64,000 nucleotides of DNA. It comes from Caulobacter soli. GTDB lineage: Bacteria; Pseudomonadota; Alphaproteobacteria; Caulobacterales; Caulobacteraceae. The notes beneath the pieces were generated by a model that had not been told where the DNA came from, did no database searches, and saw only the letters and a list, made by a program, of their open reading frames with translations. Of this stretch, positions 17,379 to 25,829 are shown one piece after another. Numbering within the stretch: position 1 is the stretch's first letter; each line of letters opens with the position of its first letter. The position numbers were made by a program, and so were the translations under genes. The stretch covers positions 3,534,001-3,598,000 of the forward strand of contig NZ_CP049199.1 in the NCBI RefSeq assembly GCF_011045195.1, in the 5' to 3' direction.

Positions 17379-18044
17379 ATGCGACTGCTGACAGGCTTGG
17401 TGCTGGGCGGAATCCTGGCGGCGGGGGCGCTTGGGGCGGCGCTGTCCCAGACGCGGGTCGATCCGGCGACCGGGGCGCAGGTTCCCGGCGCGGCGGCGCC
17501 GACCGTGACGCCGGCGACACGGCGACCCGGCCTGGCGACGCTGAACCGCGTCCCGCCCCGTGGCGGCCGCGTGGACTGGCAGGCGGCGATCGGCGGGCTG
17601 CGCCAAAGCGGCGGGACCAATCCCGCCCCCAACCTGAACCAGGCCGCCGTCGACATCACCCGCGTGCCGATCCTGCTGCCCACCGACGGCGACCTGACGG
17701 CCGGGGCGCGGATCTATTCGTTCGGCGACTACTACACGATCACCGCCGACGCGCCGGGCGCGGGGGTCTCGCTGAGCGGCACGACCGCCGTGGTTCCGCT
17801 GCCCGCCGACACGCCGCTGAAGATCACGCCGATGGGCCCCGAGGGCGCCACCTCGCAGCGCACGGTCGACGGCCAGCTGATCAGCTTCGTGCGCTACGGC
17901 GTGCTCTACACGGTCGAGGTGCGCTGCGACGCCCCGACCGACCCGCGCTGCGCCGACGACAACTACGCCCGGGGCCTGGCCGCCAAGACCACCGCCGTGG
18001 TGATGGGCGCCGCGGCCCGCGCCGCCGCCGGCCTGGGGGGCTGA
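17379..18044 (+). CDS. Secreted protein of unknown function
   Basis: The 221-residue protein has an N-terminal signal segment (MRLLTGLVLGGILAAGALGAAL), a Pro/Ala-rich linker, and a globular part starting near RGGRVDWQAAIGGLR. That part contains ITRVPILLPTDGDLTAGARIYSFGDYYTITAD (residues about 92-123) and two Cys in RCDAPTDPRCADD that may form a disulfide. I do not recognise the family. It is followed after four bases by an M23 peptidase lipoprotein gene, so the two are probably one operon and may act together at the cell envelope. Confidence 0.7.
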   Translation: MRLLTGLVLGGILAAGALGAALSQTRVDPATGAQVPGAAAPTVTPATRRPGLATLNRVPPRGGRVDWQAAIGGLRQSGGTNPAPNLNQAAVDITRVPILLPTDGDLTAGARIYSFGDYYTITADAPGAGVSLSGTTAVVPLPADTPLKITPMGPEGATSQRTVDGQLISFVRYGVLYTVEVRCDAPTDPRCADDNYARGLAAKTTAVVMGAAARAAAGLGG

Positions 18045-18048
18045 GCCG

Positions 18049-18954
18049 ATGCGCAGGCTGCTGATCCTCTCGCCTCTCGTGCTGGCCCTGGCTCTCGGAG
18101 CTTGTGACGACAAGACCAAGCCCGCCGCCCCCTCCACGCCCGGCGGCGAAGTGAAGACCGTGGCCTCTCCCGAGCCCGGTCCGCCCACGCCCGACGACCA
18201 GCCGTCCGACGGCGGGGCCGAGCAGCCGTCCAGCGAGCCGATTCCGCCCGCGCCCGGTCCGCCGGCCCAGCCGGCCACGCCGCCCGCGCCTTCGCCCGCC
18301 ACCTTCAATCACGACGCGCCGGGCGCGATCCCGGCCGGCCAGGGGCATGGCTATCTGGACCGCACCGTCTGGTCGCCGGCCATGTGCTGGCCGCTGCAGG
18401 ACGACGCCTTCGCCAATTCCCAGGTCTACGGCCATGGCGGCGGCATGGGTCCGGCGGGCACCAGCCAGTGCGACACGGTCAACTACGCCCTGCCCTGGCA
18501 CGACACCTTCTGCGAAGCCCGTTCGCGCGACAATCCGTTGTGCGCCGGCGGCGGCACGGGCCACCAGGGCCAGGACATCCGGCCGGGCGCCTGCAAGAAG
18601 AACCTGTACTGGGCGGTCGCGGCCGAGAAGGGCGTGATCACCGACATCGGCAGCTACACCGTCACCCTGACCTCGGCGGCCGCACCGCATAGGGTCTATC
18701 GCTACCTGCACATGCAGATGGCGGCCCTGGCGGTGAAGGAGGGCGACACGGTCACGGCCGGCCAGAAGCTGGGCAAGGTCAGCAACGACTTCGGCGGCAC
18801 GCCCACCACGATCCACCTGCACTTCGAGCTACGGGCCGGGGTGGCGGGGGTGACCACCGACGGCAAGGCCGTGGTGCTGCACACCTTCCTGCCGCCGTAT
18901 ATGAGCCTGGCCGAGGCCTATCAGCGCAAGCTGAATGGGGGGACGTGCGGCTAG
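18049..18954 (+). CDS. M23-family metallopeptidase lipoprotein
   Basis: The 301-residue protein has a lipoprotein signal (LALALGAC), a long Pro-rich disordered spacer (about 22-100) and a C-terminal M23 (LytM-like) domain. The zinc site is complete: GHQGQDIRP supplies His and Asp, and IHLHFELR supplies the HxH. A Cys-rich insertion before the active site (MCWPL, QCDTV, FCEAR, LCAGG, ACKK) is unusual and suggests disulfides. Such enzymes cleave peptidoglycan cross-links, or act as activators if degenerate; here the ligands look intact. The spacer could reach from the membrane anchor to the wall. It overlaps the convergent VOC gene by four bases. Confidence 0.88.
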   Translation: MRRLLILSPLVLALALGACDDKTKPAAPSTPGGEVKTVASPEPGPPTPDDQPSDGGAEQPSSEPIPPAPGPPAQPATPPAPSPATFNHDAPGAIPAGQGHGYLDRTVWSPAMCWPLQDDAFANSQVYGHGGGMGPAGTSQCDTVNYALPWHDTFCEARSRDNPLCAGGGTGHQGQDIRPGACKKNLYWAVAAEKGVITDIGSYTVTLTSAAAPHRVYRYLHMQMAALAVKEGDTVTAGQKLGKVSNDFGGTPTTIHLHFELRAGVAGVTTDGKAVVLHTFLPPYMSLAEAYQRKLNGGTCG

Positions 18955-19334
18955 CCGGCCTTGCCCGCGAACAGGATCAGGTTGCCGTCCGGATCGCGCA
19001 CGATGAAGGTGCGCGCGCCCCAGGGCTCGGTGCGCAGCATCTGATGGAAGGGCGCGTCCGCATCCTGGAACTCGCGAAACAGCGGCCCGGCGTCGTCCAA
19101 GGTCAGCGTCGCGGCCAGGGCGTCGGTCTCCCGTTCGCGAAACGCTTCATCAAAGACCGGTCCGTCGACGTGGCGCAGGTTTAGCCTGGCGCCGCCCCTG
19201 ACGACCTGGGCGTAGGACGGCGGTTCGCCGTGGCTGAAGGCGATCTCGAACCCCAGCGTGTCGACATAGAACCGGCAAGCGCGCGGCAGGTCGGAGACGA
19301 ACAGCTGCGGCTCGGCCGCCAGGATCGTGGTCAT
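18951..19334 (-). CDS. VOC-family (glyoxalase/bleomycin-resistance fold) protein
   Basis: The 127-residue protein shows the vicinal-oxygen-chelate fold: QLFVSDLPRACRFYVDTLGFEIAFSHGEP at the start (residues about 9-37) and GARTFIVRDPDGNLILFAG at the end. Members include glyoxalases, dioxygenases and antibiotic-binding proteins; the substrate here is unknown. The gene is the second of a pair, its ATG overlapping the stop of the upstream esterase-like gene (ATGA, four bases). Confidence 0.85.
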   Translation of the reverse strand: MTTILAAEPQLFVSDLPRACRFYVDTLGFEIAFSHGEPPSYAQVVRGGARLNLRHVDGPVFDEAFRERETDALAATLTLDDAGPLFREFQDADAPFHQMLRTEPWGARTFIVRDPDGNLILFAGKAG

Positions 19335-20218
19335 GTCGCCTCTCCCACGCGCGCCTTCAGGAACGCCGTCATCTCGGCCAACACCGGCGCCTTGCCGCGG
19401 AACGGACGCGACAGGGCCAGCACGGTGTCGGCATGGTTCAGGCCGGCATAGTGACGCTCCTCGACCGCCGCGCCCTTGGCGCGCAGCGCGGCGGCCAGGG
19501 CTCGGGTGTTGCGCGGCTTGACCGTGGTGTCGCCGTCGCCGGTGCCCAGGAAGGCCGGCGGGCTGTCGGGGCGGGCGTAGAGGCCGGGCTGGGTGGCCGG
19601 CAGGTCGGGCGCCTCGCCGAACGTGCGGCGGGTGATCGGCCCGTCCAGCGGCAGGAAGTCGTAAGGCCCCGACAGGCCGGCGAAGGCGCGCACGACCTTG
19701 GGATCGACACCGGCCGCCTTCAGATAACGCTCGTCCAGGGCCAGCATGGCGGCGTTGTAGGCCCCGGCCGAGTGACCGATCAGCACGATCCGGCCGGGAT
19801 CGCCGCCCAGTCTCCGGGCATGGTCCACGGCCCAGCGCACCGCCAGCGCGCCGTCCTCGAGGAAGCTGGGATAGCGCACCGCCGGATACAGCCGATAGTC
19901 CGGCACGATCGTCAGGAAGCCCTGGGCCGCCAAGGCTCGACCGACCCAGCCATAGTCCTGTCGCCGCCCGGAATCCCAGGATCCGCCGTAGAAGAACACC
20001 GCGACCGGCGCGGGGGCCGCCTCACGCGAAGACGCTTTCGGGGGCGCGTAGACGTCCAGCTTCTGTCGCGGATCGCTCCCGAAGGCGACACCGTGCTCGG
20101 GGCTCCGCGCCGCGTCCTTGGGCGTGAAGGTCGCGAACAGCGACAGGGGCGAACAGGCCGACAGCGCCGACCCCGTCAGGGCGATCAGTCCGGCGCGTCT
20201 CGTCATCGAACCGACCAT
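19331..20218 (-). CDS. Alpha/beta-hydrolase lipoprotein (esterase-like)
   Basis: The 295-residue protein begins with a twin-Arg, lipobox-like signal (MTRRAGLIALTGSALSAC) and has an alpha/beta-hydrolase domain. VAVFFYGGSWDSG stands at the oxyanion loop, with Tyr in place of the usual His of HGGG. GHSAGAYNA is the nucleophile elbow, and GDGDTTVKPRNT and AGLNHADTV hold the expected Asp and His. This resembles carboxylesterase/BD-FAE-type enzymes. The likely location is the cell envelope and the substrate is unknown. It is cotranscribed with the VOC protein. Confidence 0.85.
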   Translation of the reverse strand: MVGSMTRRAGLIALTGSALSACSPLSLFATFTPKDAARSPEHGVAFGSDPRQKLDVYAPPKASSREAAPAPVAVFFYGGSWDSGRRQDYGWVGRALAAQGFLTIVPDYRLYPAVRYPSFLEDGALAVRWAVDHARRLGGDPGRIVLIGHSAGAYNAAMLALDERYLKAAGVDPKVVRAFAGLSGPYDFLPLDGPITRRTFGEAPDLPATQPGLYARPDSPPAFLGTGDGDTTVKPRNTRALAAALRAKGAAVEERHYAGLNHADTVLALSRPFRGKAPVLAEMTAFLKARVGEAT

Positions 20219-20239
20219 GCCGCCCCGCGTCGAATGTCG

Positions 20240-22030
20240 CTACAGCTTGTAGCCGCCCGCCAGGATCTTGGCGTGCACGGCCTTGGTCAGCTTCACATAG
20301 CCCTTGCCCGGATCGCGGAAATACAGCGGATCCTTGATCTTGGTCGGGTCGAAGCCTTCCTGGACCAGGTCGATCTTGCGGTATTTGAAAGTGCCGGTGG
20401 TCTCGATCTCGGGCTGCAGGCGCACGAAGATCGGGCGGGCGTAAGCGGGCAGCTCGCGGTCGACATAGTCGGCCAGGGTCCCGATCTCGAACTCGGGCCC
20501 GACAACCAGCGAGGCCATGCCCGCCTTGCCGTCCAGCTCGCCCACTGGCACGCCGTAGACATTGACTTCCTTGACGCCGTCCACCGCCGACAGGCGTTCC
20601 GACACCTCGCTGGTGGCGACGTTCTCGCCCTTCCAGCGGAAGGTGTCGCCGATGCGGTCGACGAAATAGAGATAGCCGTCGCCGTCCGAGCGCATCAGGT
20701 CGCCGGTGCGGAACCAGGCGTCGCCCTTGTCGAAGACGTCGTGCAGGATCTTCTTCTCGGTGGCGGCCTTGTCGGCGTAGCCGGTGAAATTGGAGCGGGC
20801 GTCGCTGGCGATGTGGCCGATGCACTCGCCGACCTCGCCGGGCGCGGCCTCGATGCAGCAGCCGTTGGGGCCGCGCACCGGGGTCTCGGTCTCGACGTCG
20901 AACTTGACGATGCGGATGTTGAACTTCTTGCGCAGATAGCCCGGCACCCGGCCGATCGCGCCGCGCCGGCCGTCGAAGTTGAACAGCGAGACGTTGCCCT
21001 CGGTCGCGCCGTAGAACTCCAGCACCCCGCCGACCCGGAAGCGGTCCAGCATCACGTCCCAGACGTCCGGGCGCAGGCCGTTGCCGAAGATCAGACGGAT
21101 CTTGTGGGCGTGCTCGTTGGGTGTTTCGGGATGGTTGGCCAGGTAGCGGCACAGCTCGCCGATATAAACGAACATCGTGCAGTTGTTGGCGACGATGTCG
21201 TCCCAGAAGGCGCTGGCCGAGAACTTCTTGCGCAGCACCACCGCCCCGCCGTTCAGCAGGGCCGCGCCCATGGCGCAGAGGCCGCCGGTGGCGTGGTAGA
21301 GCGGCAGGGTCACATAGATGCGGTCGGTGGCCCGCGCGTCCGTCGAGCCGGCGAAGCCGCGCATGTAGAGCTGCGCGCGCATGTGGGTGATGCGCGCGGC
21401 CTTGGGCAGGCCCGTGGTGCCGCTGGTGAAGATGTAGAGGGCGGTGTCGCGCGCCGTCAGGCCATTGCGGGCGGTCAGGCGATCGGGACGCAATTGGCTG
21501 CAGCTCTTCAGGGCGTTGGCCAGGTCGCGCTGGTCGCCATGGGCCGGCCCCAGCACCCATTGCTGGACGTGGCGCTCCAGCGTGCCCTTCACCTGCTCGA
21601 AACAGGGCGAGGTCTCGGGGTCGACGATGCAGTGCAGGGCCTGGGAGATGTTCAGGCAGTGGGCCAAGGCCGGGCCGGTCAGTTGGTTGTTGATCAGGGC
21701 CGTGGCCACGCCGACCTTCGACAGGCCGTACCAGATCGCCAGGTATTCCAAGCGGTTGGGCATGAACAGGGCGACGGTCTGGCCGCGCGTGATCCCCTGC
21801 CCCTTGGCCCAGTGCGCGTAGCGGTTGGCGATGCCGTCCAGCTCGGCATAGGTCACCGACTTGCCTTCGAAGACGATGGCCTGGCTGTCGCGCCACTTGT
21901 CGACGGCCGCTTCCAGATCGTCACAGATCAGGTTGGGGCTGTCCGGCGCGATGGATTTCACGCGCTTGAGCGTGCGCGAGAGTCCCTTCAGGAACTTCAA
22001 CTCGCGTTTCAACCTTGCCGGCAAACTCAT
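20240..22030 (-). CDS. Long-chain fatty-acyl-CoA synthetase (FATP-like)
   Basis: The 596-residue AMP-forming ligase activates long or very long fatty acids with ATP and CoA. It has the P-loop TALYIFTSGTTGLPKAARITH, the adenylate motif EFYGATEGNVSLFNFDGR, the hinge/ribose motif WFRTGDLMRSDGDGYLYFVDR, and a C-terminal lysine in FKYRKIDLVQEGFD. The arrangement matches the FATP/SLC27 branch rather than classical FadD. ATG at 22030 is chosen over the TTG at 22051 because GGAG precedes it at good spacing. It is followed by 21 bases and then the esterase-like gene, so it may lead a three-gene unit, possibly in lipid metabolism. Confidence 0.9.
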   Translation of the reverse strand: MSLPARLKRELKFLKGLSRTLKRVKSIAPDSPNLICDDLEAAVDKWRDSQAIVFEGKSVTYAELDGIANRYAHWAKGQGITRGQTVALFMPNRLEYLAIWYGLSKVGVATALINNQLTGPALAHCLNISQALHCIVDPETSPCFEQVKGTLERHVQQWVLGPAHGDQRDLANALKSCSQLRPDRLTARNGLTARDTALYIFTSGTTGLPKAARITHMRAQLYMRGFAGSTDARATDRIYVTLPLYHATGGLCAMGAALLNGGAVVLRKKFSASAFWDDIVANNCTMFVYIGELCRYLANHPETPNEHAHKIRLIFGNGLRPDVWDVMLDRFRVGGVLEFYGATEGNVSLFNFDGRRGAIGRVPGYLRKKFNIRIVKFDVETETPVRGPNGCCIEAAPGEVGECIGHIASDARSNFTGYADKAATEKKILHDVFDKGDAWFRTGDLMRSDGDGYLYFVDRIGDTFRWKGENVATSEVSERLSAVDGVKEVNVYGVPVGELDGKAGMASLVVGPEFEIGTLADYVDRELPAYARPIFVRLQPEIETTGTFKYRKIDLVQEGFDPTKIKDPLYFRDPGKGYVKLTKAVHAKILAGGYKL

Positions 22031-22115
22031 CGACGCACTCCGTTCAAACAACCATTGGAGAGCGCCGAGCGGCGGGTCAAGACATGGCGGCGTGCAAGAT
22101 CGTCTCCGGGTCCGT

Positions 22116-23021
22116 CTAGGCCGAAGGCAAGCGGAAGTGCACCTGGCCGCGCGTGAAATCCAGCGCCACGGACTCGAAGGCGTTCAGCACGTCGATTCCG
22201 ATCAGGATCGCGGGGCGATCCGACAGCCCCCAATAGTCGAACGTATGCACCGGGCCGAAGACCACCGGCAGGTTGCGCAGATTGACCTTGCCCAGGCTGA
22301 CGGTCTTCAGGGCCGCCAGGCGCCCGACGATCGTCTGGCCCGTCAGGCTCTGCAATTCGATGTCGGCCCAGTCGGCGCTGATCGCTTGGCGCCGGATCGC
22401 CTGGCGCATCAGGGCCATGTTGCCGACCGTGGTGGTCGAGCCGGTGTCGAGGAAGGCCAGGGTCGCGGCGCCGGACACCGAGGCCTCGATCAGGTGCAGG
22501 CCGCTGCGCGTGGCCCTGACCGGCACCGATACCGTCGACTCGTCGGTGCGCGGCGCGATCGAGCCCAGCCGCATCTCGTCGCGCGAGAAGTCGAGCACCA
22601 AGCCCTGCGCACCCAGCCAATCCAGCCCCAAGATGCCCGGCGCCTGGATGAAGCGGCCCGGCAGGACCGAAAGCGTCAGGTCCCTGCGCACCCGCCGCCC
22701 CACGGCCACCGACGTCGCGACGACCGTCTCCACCCTTTCGGACCCGGCTATGCCGTGCAGGTTGACGGGGGTTCCAGCCGGCAGATCCAGCAGCGTCGCC
22801 AATTCGCTGGAAATCACCGAGGCGTTGGCCCCGGTGTCGATCAGGAACGCGTACGGCCCGCGGTCGTTGATCCGGACCTGCACCGTCAGGCGGCGCACAT
22901 AGCCCAGCGGGGCGGTCTTTTCCGTCTGCGGAGGATCGGGAAGCGTACGGGCCAGGACCGGCGATGCGGTCAAGGCGAGCAAGCCGGCCAAGGCCCGCCG
23001 GCGAACGATGGGACTGTCCAC
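22116..23021 (-). CDS. Secreted retropepsin-like aspartic protease with two catalytic motifs
   Basis: The 301-residue protein starts at GTG with a signal-like segment (VRRRALAGLLALTASPVLA) and contains two retropepsin-type lobes in one chain. The first has FLIDTGANASVISS with ILGLDWLG; the second has AFLDTGSTTTVGN and PAILIGIDVLNAF. Each lobe supplies a DTG, as in two-lobed pepsins, whereas most bacterial retropepsin-like proteins have one per chain. The substrate is unknown. The AAGGAGG ribosome site at 23030-23036 is ideal in sequence but lies inside a perfect hairpin. The upstream gene on this strand is DAHP synthase. Confidence 0.85.
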   Translation of the reverse strand: MDSPIVRRRALAGLLALTASPVLARTLPDPPQTEKTAPLGYVRRLTVQVRINDRGPYAFLIDTGANASVISSELATLLDLPAGTPVNLHGIAGSERVETVVATSVAVGRRVRRDLTLSVLPGRFIQAPGILGLDWLGAQGLVLDFSRDEMRLGSIAPRTDESTVSVPVRATRSGLHLIEASVSGAATLAFLDTGSTTTVGNMALMRQAIRRQAISADWADIELQSLTGQTIVGRLAALKTVSLGKVNLRNLPVVFGPVHTFDYWGLSDRPAILIGIDVLNAFESVALDFTRGQVHFRLPSA

Positions 23022-23027
23022 GGGAGC

Positions 23028-23052
23028 AGCCTCCTTCCAGAAGAAGGAGGCT
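23028..23052 (-). promoter_or_regulatory. Hairpin enclosing the ribosome site of the retropepsin gene
   Basis: A perfect 10-bp stem with a five-base loop reads on the minus strand as AGCCTCCTTC, loop, GAAGGAGGCT. The 3' arm contains the AAGGAGG ribosome site, which ends eight bases before the GTG start. No T tract follows, so it is not a standard terminator for the upstream DAHP synthase gene. Folding would hide the ribosome site. Confidence 0.65.
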
Positions 23053-23094
23053 ATACCCCGTAAGCGGCCTTAGCCAGACTTTCGAAGACCGATG

Positions 23095-24474
23095 TTATCC
23101 AGCCGCCAGGCGACGCTGGTCGTCGCGCGCCGACTTCAGCTTCTCGGCCACCAGGAACGCCAGCTCCAGGGCCTGCTCGCCGTTCAGACGCGGGTCGCAA
23201 TGGGTGTGGTAGCGATCGGCCAAGTCGGTTTCCGACACGGCGCGGGCGCCGCCCAGGCACTCGGTGACGTTCTGGCCGGTCATTTCCAGGTGAACGCCGC
23301 CGGGGTGCACGCCTTCCGAGTGAGCGATCTCCACGAACGACTTCACTTCCGAGAGGATGCGGTCGAACGGCCGGGTCTTGTAGCCGGTCGAGGCCTTCAG
23401 CGTGTTGCCGTGCATCGGGTCGGTGGCCCAAACCACCGAGCGGCCGGCGGCCTTGGTCGCCTTCATCAGGCGCGGCAGGCGGTCGGCGATCTTGTCGGAG
23501 CCGAAGCGGCCGTACAGGGTCAGGCGGCCCGGTTCATTGGCCGGGTTGAGCACGTCGATCAGGCGCAGAAGATCGTCGCCTTCCATGGTCGGGCCGCACT
23601 TCAGGCCGATCGGGTTCTTCACGCCGCGCATGAACTCGATATGGGCGCCGTCCAGCTGGCGGGTGCGCTCGCCGATCCACAGCAGGTGGGCGCTGGTGTC
23701 GTACCAGTCGCCCGAGGTGCTATCCACCCGGGTCATGGCTTCCTCGAAGCCCAGCAACAGGGCCTCGTGGCTGGTGAAGAACTCGACGCGGCGCAGGTCG
23801 GGCTGGGTTTCCGGCGTCACGCCGACCGCCGCCATGAAGGTCAGGGCTTCGCTGATCTTTTCCGACAGCTCGCGGTAGCGCGCGCCCTGCGGGCTGTCGC
23901 CCACGAAGCCCAGCGTCCAGCGATGGATGTTGTAGAGGTCGGCATAGCCGCCGCTGGCGAAGGCGCGCAGCAGGTTCAAGGTCGCGGCCGACTGGCCATA
24001 GGCGCGCAGCAGGCGGTCCGGATCGGGGATGCGATCTTCCGGCGTGAAGTCCATGCCGTTGATGTTGTCGCCCCGGTAGGACGGCAGGGTCACGTCGCCG
24101 ATCGTCTCGATCGGTTCCGAGCGCGGCTTGGCGAACTGGCCGGCGATGCGGCCCACCTTCACCACCGGCTTGCCGCCGGCGAAGGTCAGCACCACCGCCA
24201 TCTGCAGGATCAGGCGGAAGGTGTCGCGGATGTTGTCCGCGTGGAATTCCTTGAAGCTCTCGGCGCAGTCGCCGCCTTGCAGCAGGAAAGCGCGGCCCTC
24301 GGCCACCTCGCCCAACGCGGTCTTCAGACGGCGGGCTTCACCGGCGAACACCAGCGGGGGCATCTGGCGAAGAGTCTGTTCCACACGATCCACCGCTCCC
24401 GCATCCGGGTAGTCGGTCGGGACGTGTTTCGCAGGCATGGCTCTCCACGACGACGGGGTCCAACGGCTGGTCAT
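23095..24474 (-). CDS. Class II 3-deoxy-7-phosphoheptulonate (DAHP) synthase
   Basis: The 459-residue enzyme condenses phosphoenolpyruvate and erythrose-4-phosphate, the first step of the shikimate pathway. It is a class II (plant/actinobacterial-type) synthase: [48 protein letters not shown]-like [24 protein letters not shown] and [19 protein letters not shown]. Conserved Cys, Arg, His and Glu metal and substrate ligands are present. The upstream WTPSSWR stretch is typical of the family, so the ATG at 24474 is preferred to the Met at residue 13. It is the only aromatic-pathway gene in the window. Confidence 0.96.
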   Translation of the reverse strand: MTSRWTPSSWRAMPAKHVPTDYPDAGAVDRVEQTLRQMPPLVFAGEARRLKTALGEVAEGRAFLLQGGDCAESFKEFHADNIRDTFRLILQMAVVLTFAGGKPVVKVGRIAGQFAKPRSEPIETIGDVTLPSYRGDNINGMDFTPEDRIPDPDRLLRAYGQSAATLNLLRAFASGGYADLYNIHRWTLGFVGDSPQGARYRELSEKISEALTFMAAVGVTPETQPDLRRVEFFTSHEALLLGFEEAMTRVDSTSGDWYDTSAHLLWIGERTRQLDGAHIEFMRGVKNPIGLKCGPTMEGDDLLRLIDVLNPANEPGRLTLYGRFGSDKIADRLPRLMKATKAAGRSVVWATDPMHGNTLKASTGYKTRPFDRILSEVKSFVEIAHSEGVHPGGVHLEMTGQNVTECLGGARAVSETDLADRYHTHCDPRLNGEQALELAFLVAEKLKSARDDQRRLAAG

Positions 24475-24512
24475 GACGGTCTCGAACTTCTCAAAAGGGA
24501 GCGGCTTTTATC

Positions 24513-25829
24513 TCAACCGCGGCCAAAAGGCAAAATCATTGCAACGGAGGCTGAAATATCGCCCCAACGGGGCAAGTCCATCCAACCGCGCTCATCGGAT
24601 TGATCCACGGCTCGCGCCAGATCGCATGCGATGAGGGTCAGCGCGCCCAGGGCCAGCCACCACTCCTGCCAAACCCCGAAGCTCAAGGCCCCGATCACCA
24701 GATAGCTGACCAGAGCTCCAGCCGCCATCGCCGCCTCTTCCCGCGACCGCTCGGCCAGCCGCACGACCTCGTAGGCCATCCAGCAGAAGAACACGCCCGC
24801 CAGAGCCGCGCCGATCGCCCCCAGCTCCAGCCACAGTTGAAGCTGGGCATTGTGCGTGTGCAGCGGGATGGCCGAACCGAAGGTGCGGCTGGCGTCCAGG
24901 CCCCAGCCCCGGAACGGATGGTTCTGAACGTGGTCGGCGGCGAAGGTCCAGATGTTCAGCCTTGCGTCCCAGGACGGCGGGACCAGGGCGTGCAGCTTGG
25001 CGATCGCGCCGGTCTCGACCCCGACCAGCACGGCCAGGGGCGCCAGGACGAACGGCGCGGCCACCAGCCCCACCAGCACCTTGGCCGCGGTTCCTCCGAA
25101 CAAGCGCACGCACAACCAGACCAGCCCGCCCGCCAGCAGGGCCAGAATGCACGCGTCGGCGCTGCAGACCACCGAGGTCACGATCAGCCCGATGGCCATC
25201 AACCAGATCAGAAGGGAGCGAGACTGTCGCGACAACGTCAGAGCCGCGGGCCAGAACATCAGCGCCAGGATGTAGGTCGACATCGAGACCTTGATCATTG
25301 CGAAGTCGGGCCGGATCGCCTTGCCGGTCAGGAGGTGCAGTTTCTGATAGACCGCCGCGCCGCTCAGGGAGTCCAGCGTCGCGACGACGATCAGCCCCAG
25401 CATGCCGTAGGCCAGGATCGTCGCCGCGCGCCGCGCGCCGGCGTCGGACAGGCCGCGCAAGGCCACCACCGCCGCGCCATAGGTCGCCAGTTGCAGGAAC
25501 AGCTTCAGGCCGGTCAGGCTTTCGATGTCGCCATAGCCCTTGAGCTTGGAGACGTCGACCGCGTCCGGGCTCCAGGCCATGCTCACCGCCGCCCACAGGG
25601 CCAGGGCCAGCAGGATCAGCAAGGGCGGCGCGGCGGCGCGGCTCGGCTTCAGGCCGGGCAAGGCCAGCAGCCCCGCCAGGGCCAGCAGCGGCGCGAAGCC
25701 CAGCGGCGCCAGATAGGCCAGCAGCGGCGTCATCACGACCACGAAGATCGCCACGCCGGTCAGCCAAGGCGTGCGCCGCGCCGACACGCCCTCTGGAACC
25801 GGCGGCTCGATCGACGGCGTCGCGGTCAT
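24513..25829 (-). CDS. O-antigen ligase / polymerase family membrane protein
   Basis: The 438-residue protein has about a dozen membrane helices and a large loop before THNAQLQLWLELGAIG, the His/Glu-containing signature of the Wzy_C (O-antigen ligase) family. Members join O-polysaccharide to lipid A core or polymerise exopolysaccharide at the periplasmic face. The start at 25829 overlaps the stop of glutathione reductase by four bases (ATGA). Longer upstream frame lies inside that gene and is not protein-like. No other polysaccharide genes are nearby, so the substrate is open. Confidence 0.85.
   Translation of the reverse strand: MTATPSIEPPVPEGVSARRTPWLTGVAIFVVVMTPLLAYLAPLGFAPLLALAGLLALPGLKPSRAAAPPLLILLALALWAAVSMAWSPDAVDVSKLKGYGDIESLTGLKLFLQLATYGAAVVALRGLSDAGARRAATILAYGMLGLIVVATLDSLSGAAVYQKLHLLTGKAIRPDFAMIKVSMSTYILALMFWPAALTLSRQSRSLLIWLMAIGLIVTSVVCSADACILALLAGGLVWLCVRLFGGTAAKVLVGLVAAPFVLAPLAVLVGVETGAIAKLHALVPPSWDARLNIWTFAADHVQNHPFRGWGLDASRTFGSAIPLHTHNAQLQLWLELGAIGAALAGVFFCWMAYEVVRLAERSREEAAMAAGALVSYLVIGALSFGVWQEWWLALGALTLIACDLARAVDQSDERGWMDLPRWGDISASVAMILPFGRG

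Noticed and set aside
19433..22156. A 907-codon open frame on the plus strand
   Set aside because: It is the antisense of the esterase-like and fatty-acyl-CoA ligase genes. Its product is rich in Gly, Arg, Gln and His without domain motifs, as expected from GC-rich shadow frames.
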